From Cavenderia fasciculata (Eukaryota; Evosea; Eumycetozoa; Acytosteliales; Cavenderiaceae), in NCBI RefSeq assembly GCF_000203815.1, contig NW_004457695.1, positions 2,418,001-2,482,000 on the forward strand: DNA of 64,000 bases, written 5' to 3'. A program made the position numbers and the translations under genes. Under the pieces are notes generated by a model. The model had not been told where the DNA came from. It did no database searches and saw only the letters and a list, made by a program, of their open reading frames with translations. Shown piece by piece: positions 12,591 to 23,400 of this stretch. Position 1 is the first letter of the stretch. Every line of letters begins with the position of its first letter.

Positions 12591-13242
12591 ATGTCTAATG
12601 TGTACTTCCAACCACCTCCTCCACACCCTAGTAAGATTGATCAATTATAACAATATAGTTACCATATAAATATACCTGCCTATTTACTTTTGATTGGACA
12701 CTAATCTTTTTTTCTTTTTCTTTTTCTTTTTCTATACTAAAAAAGTGAATCATCATCGTAAAAGACAATTACCATTATTATACCCAATAGTTGAACAAAT
12801 CAACCTATTCTTTAAAGTAAGAGGATTTGGATTGGAACATTTACCAATTGTTGCATCTTATAGTGATATTTTATTGGGTGTTGCATTGCAATTGGTGAAA
12901 ATTAAATCTTATATTGATAGTTTTTTTGGTATCATTGCTCGGTATGACTCAAATGTTGTCATTGGCCAAATCAATCTATTTATAAAGGATTTAATCGAGA
13001 TTAATAACAGTCAAACCCAAGTACACCAGAAATTGTCTGATATCATTTCGAACATTCCCAACAACAAAGATGTAGACATTCTAAACAACATTGTACCTTT
13101 TCTACAATTTGAAATCGATCTAATATCATTATTGAAATCAATGAGTGAATCCATGTTGAAAAAGAATTATGATTCTATATCCAAATCTATCCAAAATATA
13201 ATCATCCTATTTGATCAAAATAATTCTTTTTTTAAAATCTAA
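12591..13242 (+). CDS. Small unrecognised helical protein, two exons
   Basis: Exon 1 (12591-12630) encodes [13 protein letters not shown] and ends at a GTAAGA donor. The intron (12631-12745) ends with a long T/C tract and AAAAG. Exon 2 runs 12746-13242, and the join makes the next codon ATG, giving [21 protein letters not shown] and so on, 178 residues in all. The body is predicted mostly helical, with hydrophobic stretches ([33 protein letters not shown]) but no clear transmembrane helix. No family is recognised. The 3' end abuts the GGAT satellite about 65 bp away. The splice join is well formed, but the gene lacks conserved motifs to anchor it. Confidence 0.6.
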
Positions 13243-13306
13243 TTAGATTTAATAAAGGTCAAAATGTCTGATATTAATTTATTGTTTAAAACATAGAGAT
13301 TGGATA

Positions 13307-13830
13307 GAGCATGATGGTGGATGGATGGTGGATAGAGCATGGATGGTGGATGGATGGATGGTTGGTGGATGGATAGATGGTGGATAGAGCATAGATGGTG
13401 GATGGTGGATGGATGGATGGATAGATGGTGGATAGAGCATGGATGGTGGATGGATGGATGGTTGGTGGATGGATAGATGGTGGATAGAGCATAGATGGTG
13501 GATGGTGGATGGATGGATGGATGGATAGAGCATGGATGGATGGATGGTGGATAGAGCATGGATGGTGGATGGATGGTGGATAGAGGACAGACGGATGGAT
13601 AGTGATAGTGGATGGTTGAGGATGGATGGATGGTAGATGGATAGATAGATAGATAGATAGATGGATGGATAGTTGATGAGGATGGATGGATATGGATGGA
13701 TGGATGGATGGATGGATGGATGGATGGATGGATGGATGGATGGATGGATGGATGGTGAATAGAGGATGGATAGATGATGGATGGTTGATAGAGGATGAAT
13801 GGTGGTGGATGTGGATGGAATGTTATAGAA
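13307..13830. repeat. GGAT-type satellite with 100-bp higher-order unit
   Basis: About 500 bp built from GGAT/GGTGGAT words with punctuating TAGAGCAT blocks. The block 13331-13430 is repeated almost exactly at 13431-13530: GATAGAGCAT falls at 13331 and again at 13431, and the intervening 40 bases match. The right end (about 13688-13755) collapses to a pure GGAT run. Frames through it on the minus strand encode HPSI repeats that are artefacts of the satellite. Confidence 0.9.
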
Positions 13831-14096
13831 ATATAAGTCTTTGATTTAATTATAATTAAAAAGATATTTAATTTTATTGGTTTCTTTGTATTAAGCAATC
13901 ATTATAATATAAAACCCAACTATAATCCTTTGCTGATGTCAATAAAATAATATTACGATATTCAAAGCTGGGTTTTTGATTCTATTTTAATGAATTGAAC
14001 CATGATGCATTCTCGATTTTCCACTTTATGTCGGACAATGGGCGATGGTCGATTATGCAATGGTAGCAGAGATTGATAAAGACAGATGATGGTTGA

Positions 14097-14212
14097 CTAT
14101 AGTCTACCAAGGATAATGGATGGATAGACAATAGATGGATGATCAAGAGATGGTAGATGGTGGATGGATGGCAGACAGAGGAGGACCACTATCTACCATC
14201 CATCATCGATTT
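14097..14212. repeat. Degenerate outlier of the GGAT satellite
   Basis: Words such as ATGGATGGATAGACAATAGATGGATGA and GGTGGATGGATGGCAGACAG recur here about 270 bp to the right of the main array, separated by ordinary AT-rich DNA. It looks like a decayed or split-off piece of the same satellite. The rest of 13831-14836 holds no visible gene. Confidence 0.55.
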
Positions 14213-14845
14213 TCTATCATGTATCAACTATATAGTACATTGCTGATATCCCCTAAAATATATAATTAAAATACTATATTAATATAAATTTATTATATTA
14301 ATATTATTATTACCTTTGAGTTTGTCTTTATGGAATCTATCTTGATCAATCTATTCCAATACTAACATATCATATTGCATCAACTAGTATATCTATCTCT
14401 ATTTATATATATATATATATGTATGAATATAAATTGATATGTGAGTAACAAGTTTAATTATAATTATAAATCCAAGAAAAATAAAATAATAAATGGTCTG
14501 ATCAAAAAGTCAGAGTTGGTGAAGTGGTGTGGGCTTTTTTATTTTATTTTTATTTTAAAAGTTTTAATTTGAATAAATTTAATTTACAAACCCATAAAGC
14601 ATCTTTGGATGAACACCTTTATAAAGACACATATTGCTACAGTTGTAGTGTCACAAATATTTGTTACAAATAATTATTACAATTCTGATGATGAATTAAT
14701 TAATTTTAAATTCGTCAGAAAAACAATATTGATTTGGAGGGTAAAAGAATTAATTAATAAATAAATAAAAAATAATAAATAAAAAAGAGAGGGAAAAAAT
14801 AGAAAAAAAGAAAGATAGAAATAAATAGAAAAATATTGTTTTGGT

Positions 14846-14872
14846 TGTTCCCATGTTTAGACCATGGGAACA
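14846..14872. other. Perfect hairpin followed by an A-run
   Basis: GTTCCCATG (14847-14855) pairs with CATGGGAAC (14863-14871) around a 7-nt loop, extended by a T-A pair. It is followed by AGTCC, a run of about 16 A and a C-rich patch. The order hairpin, A-run, then unusually GC-rich DNA is unlike its surroundings and resembles the edge of an inserted sequence. Confidence 0.5.
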
Positions 14873-14936
14873 GTCCAAAAAAAAAAAAAAAAGCCCCCCA
14901 ATGCGAAGAAAATCGACTTACACGGGGGCGAACCTG

Positions 14937-15164
14937 GGAAACCCTCTGGGTAAAAGTAATTTAATATCTTTTTGTAAAGGAAACCACTTGGGTAAAAGTA
15001 ATTGAATATCTTTTTTGGGGTATAAAAGCCTAAGGACGTGGAACATGGATGGACGATGATGGACTGGACAACGGACATGGACGATGGCAAAGGAAAATGT
15101 ATAAAAAGAAAAGAGTAGGAAGAGAGGGAAACCACTTGGGTAAAAGTAATTGAATATCTTTTTT
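14937..15164. repeat. Three copies of a 38-nt dispersed repeat
   Basis: The unit starts GGAAACCACTTGGGTAAAAG and continues AATTGAATATCTTTTTT. Copies start at 14937 (diverged, ACCCTCTGGG in place of ACCACTTGGG), 14979 and 15127. The last two are near-identical over 38 nt. Spacings are 42 and 148 bp; the longer gap holds a GGACGATGATGGACTGGAC patch. There is no coding frame that makes sense of it. Confidence 0.8.
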
Positions 15165-15400
15165 TTAGAAAAGAAGAGGATTGTAATTGGTTGTTGTTGT
15201 AATTATTATTATTAGTTATTGTGGTTGGTTATTATTAGTTTTTGTAGTTGCCAAATTACTATTATTATTCGTTATTGTTTTATTAAGATGTTGTTATTAC
15301 CAAAAGAGTTGAAGAGAATAATGATTAGTGTACCTATAAAATAAAAAGAAAAAGAGACAGTAAATTTATAACTAATTATCAACATTTGATACAGAGTTAA

Positions 15401-18400
15401 TTATGTTGGTCTACGAATGGTGGTGATTGTTGCTTGGAAATTGGTACTCTTGATCACTGGATTTGGGACGGGCGACTGACTAGAGGATTGGTGATGAATG
15501 AATGATTGATTGGTGAATGAGGGGTGTGGATTGGAGTGATTGGTAAAGATTGTAATGTTATTATGATTATTCTTTGTTGTAATTGGAATGTTATTATTTG
15601 TTGGTGAACAATGAGGGTGTTGTCTGTCTATGTAAGAGGAATGGTTGTTGTTGTTATTATTATTTGTTGGTCTTGTGTTGTTATTTGTTTTTGTATTTTT
15701 GTTATTATTGTTGTTATGATTATGATTAATATTTTTTGTTTGATTGTTGGTTGAGATGAATGTTTCAACATGGTTGAAGCATGAAAATGATGATGATGAT
15801 GAGTTGGTGTTGAGATTAATATTTTTGCATTTTATGTAGTTATTGTTATTATTGTTGTTATTATTTGCATTATTTAATGACTGTGGATTGAAGTGGTTGG
15901 CAAAGATTGTAATATTATTACTATTATTATTGGTTGGTGAACAATGAATGGTTTGTCTGTCTGTGGAAGAGGAATAATTGTTGTTGTTATTATTATTGTT
16001 ATTATTATTATTATTAATATTTTTTGTTTGATTTCTAGTTGAAATGAATGATTCAACATGGTTGAAACATGAAAATGATGATGATGATGATGAGTTGAAA
16101 TGTTTAGGTGAAATGGATGATGAATGAATTAATGAATAATTATTATTATTATTTGATTGATTACTATTAAAAAGAATTGATTGGTTTTTAACATGGTCTA
16201 AACATGTTAATGAATTAAATTTTGTGCTTCTACTGTTCGATTGAACAGACTCCTCCTGATCTAAATTAATATTGTTGGTGGTTGTTGAATGATTTGGTGA
16301 TTGACAATGAAACAAAACATCACTAGAGTTTAATGGTAATTGAGAATGAGATTGAGACAAAACATTTAAATTAAAAGGAATTGACATTGTGGATGAATTA
16401 AAAGATAAATTATTGTTATTATTTGAGGATGGTGGAGTGATTTGTGAATGTGGATTGTGAATTGAATTGTGAGTGTGGATTGTGGTGAGGATTGTATGAT
16501 TGATTGGTGATGATGGTTGTTGTTGTATTGTTGAATGATTTGAATGATTGGTTCCGAAACAGTCGAGAGAATCAAAATAATTGTTGGTATCTCTAAAAAT
16601 AATAAAAGAGGAATCAGTAAAATGCTTTAAATTGTCAGAGATTGTTACCGCGTTGTTTTGTAATCTTGAAACGTTGGAGTGTCTTGAAAATGGTCTTGTC
16701 TTTGATATTGGACACATTGAGATTATTGTTGTTGGATTGTTTAATGTGTCTAAGTAAGAGGAATAATTGTTGTTATTATTATTTGTTGGTCTTGTGTTGT
16801 TATTTGTTTTTGTATTTTTGTTATTGTTGTTGTTATTATTATTATTAATATTTTTTGATTGATTGTTGGTTGAGATGATTGTTTCAACATGGTTGAAGCA
16901 TGAGAATGATGATGATGAGTTGTTGTTATTATTGTTTATATTATTTGCATTATTTAATGGCTGTGGATTGAAGTGGTTGGCAAAGATTGTAATATTATTA
17001 CGATTATTATTGGTTGGTGAACAATGAATGGTTTGTCTGTCTGTGGAAGAGGAATAATTGTTTTATTATTATTATTATTATTATTTGTTGTTGTGACGTT
17101 ATTATTATTATTATTTGTATTTTTGTTATTGTTATTATTATTATTATTATTAGAAGATTGTCCAATGGTTTGAGGATTGTGGATCGATTGGAAATGAATG
17201 TGGAGGGTGGATGGATTGGTGAGGATTGTGAGATTGTTTGATTGGCAATGAGTTAAAATATTACTTGAATTAAAACATGGAATCGATGATTGATGGCCAT
17301 AGAAGAATGAATTATTATTATTATTATTATTATTGATGGAAATGATTGGTTGATGATCGAAACATGGGATTGAATTTGTTGTTTTGTTGTTGTTTGATTG
17401 AACATCTATAAGAATGTGGTTGTTGGTTGTTGAGTGATTTAATGGTAATTGAAAATTAAAAGGAATTGACATGGATGATGTATTAAAAAATAAATAATTA
17501 TTATTGTAGTTAGGAACGAATGAATGATTTGATTGACATTGAGTATCACTTGAATTATAAAATAAAATGGTTGATTGATGGAAAGAAATACTATTATTAT
17601 TATGAATTGATTGATGTTCAACATGGTTGAACAATGAGATTGTAATTGTGTTGTTGTTGTTGTTGTTTTTGTTGTTGTTCAATTGAAATGACACCTCATT
17701 CTGCTCCTCCTCTTCTGCTAAAAGAAAATGGTTGGTTGTTGAATGATTAAAGAGTATTGGTGATGATTGACAATTGGTTGAAACATCACTTGAATTAAAT
17801 GGAGTGTACATGTATAATGAGTGAATAAGTGAGGCTGATTCATTGGTATTATTTTTGTTGTTATTATTATTATTTGAGGATGGTGGAGTGATTTGTGAAT
17901 ATTGATTGTGAGTTGATTTGTGAATGTGGATTGTGGTGAGGATTGTGTCATGATTGAGTGGTGATGATGATGGTTGTTGTTGTTGTATTGTTGTATGATT
18001 TGAATGATTGGTTCCGAAACAGTTGAGAGAATCAAAATAATTGTTGGCAACTTTGGTATCTATAAAAATAAAAGAAGAGGAATCAGTAGAATGCTTTAAA
18101 TTGTCAGAGCTTGTTACCGCGTTGTTGTTGTTTTCTATTCTTGAGATGTTGCTGGAGTATCTTGAAAATGGTCTGGTCTTTGATCTTGTTGAATTAATTG
18201 TATTTGGTAATAAATATAATGTTGATGATGATGATGATGATGTGGAAGTGTTTGAAGAGTTAAAATAATCACATGAAAATGGAATAGGCGAAATCAATGA
18301 TGATGAATGAATTAATGAAAAATAGTTATTATTATTATTATTATTATTCGATTGATTATTAATTGGAATTGATTGATGTTTAACATTGTCTAAACATGTT

Positions 18401-19401
18401 AATGAATTTGTGATGTTTATGATGCTTTTGTTCAATTGAACAAACTCTAAAAGAATGAGGTTGTTGGTTGTTGAATGAGTTAAAAAATCACTAGATTTAA
18501 AACATGGAATCGATGATTGATGGTCATTGAAGAATGAAATATTATTATTATTATTATCTAAGGGAATTTTTTGGTTGAAATATGAAAATGGGATTGCACT
18601 GTTGTTGTTCAATTGAACAGATTCCTCCTCCTCTAAGATGAGATTTGATTGATGGTTAGCATTGAAACACGAGATTGAAATTTGACTGCTGTGGAAGTCC
18701 TCCTCCTCCTCCTCCTCCTCTAAAATAATATGGTTTTTGGTTGAATGATTTGAGATACACAAAACATGGCTTGAGTTAAAGAGAATATTGTCTGAAAACG
18801 ATGGAAAACTACGAATTGGTAATGGATAGCTAAAGGAAATTAATTGATGTTCAACAAGGTTGAAACATGAGATTGTGGTGTTGCTGGTGTTACTGTTGTT
18901 GGTTGAGTGATTTAATGGTAACTGGAAATGGGATTGGGACAAAACATTAAAAGGAATTGAAATTGATGAATTAAAAGATAAATTATTATTATTATTATTT
19001 TTGTTATATACAAGAATAAAAGTATGGTTTGATGGTAAATGACATTGAGAAACAATATGATTTGAATCAAATTGGGTTTGTGAAATAGATGAATCGATAT
19101 CGTTATTATTATTGTTGTTGATGTTTTTGTTGTTTTTGTTATTTTTGTTTTTGTTAAGAATGATTGGATGTTCAAAATGATTAAAAGATGACAATGAAAC
19201 GGATGATGGCTGCATCATCATAGACAAAGAAATATTTTTATTTTGGATGATAGTCGATTGTTGTTCAACTTGGTTGAACAATGAAAAAGATGACAATGAA
19301 TTGGTGTCGTTGACAAAGACATATTGGTTGTTGCAAGACATATTGGCAAAAACAGATGATACAACGATACACAAAATAAAGATGATAATTAATGGGTTCA
19401 T
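15401..19401 (-). CDS. Secreted Asn/Ser-rich repeat protein with one apparent frameshift
   Basis: The start at 19401 encodes a signal peptide (MNPLIIIFILCIVVSSVFA) and then NMSCNNQYVF. The rest is low-complexity Asn, Ser, His and Thr sequence with recurring words: FNHVEH, SCFNHVE, LPLNHSTTN, QSHFQLPLN, IPFN. The frame from 19401 runs to 16954 and the frame ending at 15401 begins upstream of 17000 in a different phase. They swap at a T4 tract (17061-17064) where the internal duplicate near 15979 has one more base. Adding one base makes 4002 nt, or 1333 residues. So this is probably one gene with either a real single-base deletion or a sequencing slip. Many NxS/T sites suggest heavy N-glycosylation if secreted. 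Function unknown; cell-surface or spore/slime matrix are guesses. Confidence 0.7.
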
Positions 19402-20240
19402 GATTGGATAATTAATGTAAATAAATGATTTTTGGTTGTTGATAGGTAGTAGTAATGATTGTGTTGCTGTAAGACTATAGATAGATGGTAAGTAGAAAAA
19501 AAAAAAAACAAGAGAAAGAGAAATGGTTAATTAAAGTTTAAGAGTTTGAGTTGGATATAGTATAGAGAAGGTAAAAGAGAGGGAGAGAAAGAAAGAGAGA
19601 GAGATAATAGTAGAACACTATTATTATCTGTATATCATACGATTTTTGAAACAAGTTTCATAAAAGAAATAAAGTGGATGATCAGTGGATAATATAGAGT
19701 ATGAGAGAGAGACTGAGAGAAGGTTGGTTAGGGTACCAAGAAATACTAGGTAATATTATTTAAATATTTTTAATATTAGTTTGTGTGTGGGTAGTGGGGG
19801 GTTTATATATATCTGATGCGAATAATTAATTTTCATTGCTGGATGATGGTGATGATTTTGTGGGTGGTGGGGGTTTCTTGTCTCACAGTCTGTCTGTCGT
19901 CTTAAACGAGTTTGACTAAAAAGGGAATGCAATCAACACACCCAATTAAATTTGATGTTCATTGGCTGTCTGCCGCACACTGACACGCACGCACAAACTC
20001 TAACAAACGAGTGCTGCACTAAGCAGCAGCAGCAGAGCGCGCATTGCAAGTTCAGTAAACCATGTGGTGCTGTCATGATTGATTGATTGATTGATTTCCT
20101 GTCGATGCAATAGTAATTACAATCTTGGAGAAAGACAAATATATAATCATAAAAGAGTCATTCATTTTGGTCAATCATATTAATAAATAAATAAATAAAT
20201 AAATTAAAATTGTCAATTGAGTTCCAAAAAAAAAGAAAAG
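19402..20240. other. Intergenic region between repeat-protein start and stlA end
   Basis: The left end should carry the promoter and 5' UTR of the repeat-protein gene. It holds GA-rich tracts (about 19568-19605), a GC-richer patch with CAGCAGCAGCAGAGCGCGC near 20023-20043, and GATT/AAAT microsatellites. No gene is supported. Confidence 0.4.
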
Positions 20241-20395
20241 TGTAACCTGTACTATATTAAATGCTTTTGTAATTAACCAATATACTATACACTATGATAG
20301 TACATACTACTGTAACATACAGTAGTATGTACTATCATAGTGTATATCTCATAAATGAGATATTCACTAGGTATTGTGTAACCTTACTTAAACGA
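20240..20395. repeat. Foldback element: 29-bp hairpin overlapping a second hairpin, MITE-like
   Basis: A perfect inverted repeat has arms 20286-20314 and 20318-20346 (29 bp) and a 3-nt loop ACA. Its right arm also takes part in a second hairpin, centred at 20353-20354, with arms ATATCTCAT/ATGAGATAT extended by AGTG/CACT. The short word GTGTAACCT lies on both sides, at about 20241 and 20378, and could be a target-site duplication or element end. It lies 85-240 bp beyond the stlA stop codon, so it could instead shape the 3' end of that transcript. Confidence 0.75.
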
Positions 20396-20478
20396 CAACA
20401 AGTATCGTACGACATAAGTATGTTTTATTTTAGATGATCAATTTTGTAGTATATTTATTTATTTAATTTTTTATAGTT

Positions 20479-23400
20479 TTAGACCATATTCTTTAAGACA
20501 CAACCTTCAAAAGCAAGACCAGGACCAAAGGCAAGAGAGATAGAGTATTGAGGTAGTGACTTTGAATGACGAGCATGTTCGAGTACAAAGATGACCGATG
20601 CACTAGACATGTTGCCGTAGTTTCGGTAGATGTCCCACGAGTGTTGGTTCTGCTTGGATGTGATGCCAAGACTCTGCTCGATCGACATGAGGATAGCCTT
20701 TCCACCAGTGTGTATGAGGAATTCGCATTCCTTGGGTGTGAGGTCTTGTGTTTGACTCTTGTTCTTGGCCAAGAGATCATTGACAAACGACTCGATACCA
20801 CCTCCGATGTGGTGCGGGATGGACTGGTCGAGACCGAGGTCCCATCCATCGGTACTAATATCCCATGTCATTGTGTGTGCAGTGTCTGGTACCGATCTAG
20901 TCATAGAACCAATCACCTCAAAGAGTGGGTGTTCGTAGATGGTTGGGTTACAACCGAGAATGTAGGCGGCTGAACCGTCGGCAAAGATGGTCGACGCTAC
21001 GATTTGGTCAACACCTTCCTTGGTCGAGAAATGGGTGCTACATATCTCTGTGCAGACTACCAGAACACGGTTCTTGGGATGTTTGCTTGCAAGTGGTACA
21101 GCGGCACGCATCGACGAGAGACCGGCTAGACAACCCATAAAATTGACAGATAGACGTTCAATATCCTTGTTGAGACCGAGACGTTGGATCAGCACAAAGT
21201 TGATGTCAGGCACGACGACACCAGTTGATGACACAGACACAATGTGAGTAATATCTTGGATACTACCACCCCACTCTTTAATGGCCTTTTCACAGGCACG
21301 TTGTGAGAGATCGGGTGCACACTTTTGGAACTGACGATTAACATCATTGATATTTTCATTCTTGCGATGACGTAGAGCAGTCTCTTCGCGCAATGGATTA
21401 CGGTATAGGTATCTAGTGTTGATTTGCGATTGCTCAAAGATCTTGGACACCTTGTCGACGACCAACGGGTCGCTCGAAAAGTCCTTGGACATGACGGCCG
21501 ACAACTCTGACTGCTTGAGTGGCTCGTTGGGCACAGCCGTTCCAATACCCAAAATGTATGGGTTGTTGTTGCTTGTTGGTGCAGTCTGCATCAAACTTGG
21601 TGACATGATTGATGATAGACGACGGTTGACAATGGCAGCTGGATGTTTCATTGGCGATGACGACGAGTTGGTAGAAGCAGCGGCGGCAGCAGCAGCAGAG
21701 GCAGCAGACAATGGTGGAAGTGGAGATGCGACAGACGATGGAAGACTGTGGTTGCGACTGACATTGGCAGAGATCTTGGGAGACCCAATCAAATGGTGTT
21801 GCTTTGGTTGTTGCATAGGTTTTTGTACCATTGGAGATGACTTTACCTTTACTGGCTCTTCTGCAACCGGTGTGGTTGATCCGACCACCATGTTGGGGTT
21901 GGGCAGAGATGCAGGGGTTGTAGTCTTGGCAAGAACTGGTTTCTTGGTGACTGCTGCTGCTTTAGCAGATACTCCAGTCGATGGGATACCCTTGGCTTGT
22001 ACAACCTTTTCAACAAGATCATTGATACTCGAAGAGGAGAGTTGAATATGCGAGAATAGATTCTTGTTTTCAAACTCCTTGTCAATCCATCCCTTGAATT
22101 GGACGGTCAACAACGAGTCTAGACCATAGTCCTTTAACTTGGTGTCTAGGTTGAGCTTGGACTTGTTGATCGAGAGTAGGTCGGATACCTTGTTGGTCAG
22201 CTTTTCAAGGACACTTTCACTCGTGAAACTTTCCTTTTGCGATGCTCCACCTATTCCTCCATTCGACGATGATGAAGATCTTGCATTGCGTTCAGAGCCA
22301 GCATAGATGAGATGCTCCATCTTGGGACGCATGTGTTCGTAAGAGTCGAAAAAGAGTGATGTGACCATTGGCGTGATGACGAGTTGGTAGAGATTCAATG
22401 CGCCGCTAGTGTTGAGCACGTTGGATTGGTTGAGTGCTGCTTCTAGAGCACCAAAGAACTTGCCGATCGAGAGGACGGGCAGTCCACGACTGGCAAACAA
22501 CGATTGGATAGCTTCATTCTCGGCGACCTTTCCACTGGCGTCGAGGGGACCCCAGTTGATAGCGAGTGCAGGGAGACCGGCTTGACGACGGAAGTTGGCG
22601 AGAGAGTCGAGTACGGCATTGGCAGAGTTGTAGGCTGCCTGGTCATAGTATCCAATCACACCAGTAATCGACGAGAACAAGATAAAGTGTGACAACTTCC
22701 AACAGTTGATGATTGACAGACGATGCAAGTTGATAGCACCCAACACCTTTGGATTGTGGACATTGGAGATGTTTTCAGCGGTCACCTTGGAGATGGGCAC
22801 ATCGTCATAGACAGCGGCCAAATGGAAGACGGCGCGGACGGGTGGTGCGTTGGCCAGTTTGTTCTTGACGGTCTGGGTGAGGTTCTCCATGACCGACACG
22901 TCGCAGCTTGCAAATACAATGTTGACCAAACGCTTGTGTGGCTCTTTCATCAGCTTTTCAAGCTTCCACTTTAACGAGGACTTTGAAATGACGATGATGT
23001 GAGACACCTTGGAGTGTTTGATGAACCAGGCAATGATTTGCAACGAGATACCAGTCTGGCCGGTAATGATGATCGTGTCCTTGAGGTCGACGAGATAGTT
23101 GGATTTGGCAACCTCAACCTTTTCATTCTTTTGCTCGTGATGCAAAATGTCAGAGCAGTCAATGATGATCTTTCCAATGTGACCACGCTCGCCAAGTGAT
23201 TCAATGGCTTCCTTGGAACGTTCAGCAGCGTATACTTGGATGGGTAGTTTGTTGAGCTTACCCTCTGCGACCCAACCGACGATGGTTTCTAGCATCTTTT
23301 GGAGTTGCTTTGGTTTCTCGTCGATAAGACGTTCCAAGTCAACACCACAATACTGAATGTCTCCCTTAAAGTTACCCATGTCTAATGGTTCGTTGGCATA

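Noticed and set aside
13239-13898. Open minus-strand frames encoding long HPSI/HPPS repeats
   Set aside because: They are the translation of the GGAT satellite in several frames; no unique sequence, start context or family match.
15874-16059. Separate small gene ending with the same 30 residues as the frame that stops at 16954
   Set aside because: It is the out-of-frame reading of the internal duplicate; the in-frame reading continues the repeat protein.
19464-19473. CTTACAGCAA on the minus strand, resembling the conserved motif of dictyostelid class I small RNAs
   Set aside because: No flanking complementary 5'/3' stem of the class I type; it lies in the 5' leader of the repeat-protein gene and could equally be a splice acceptor.
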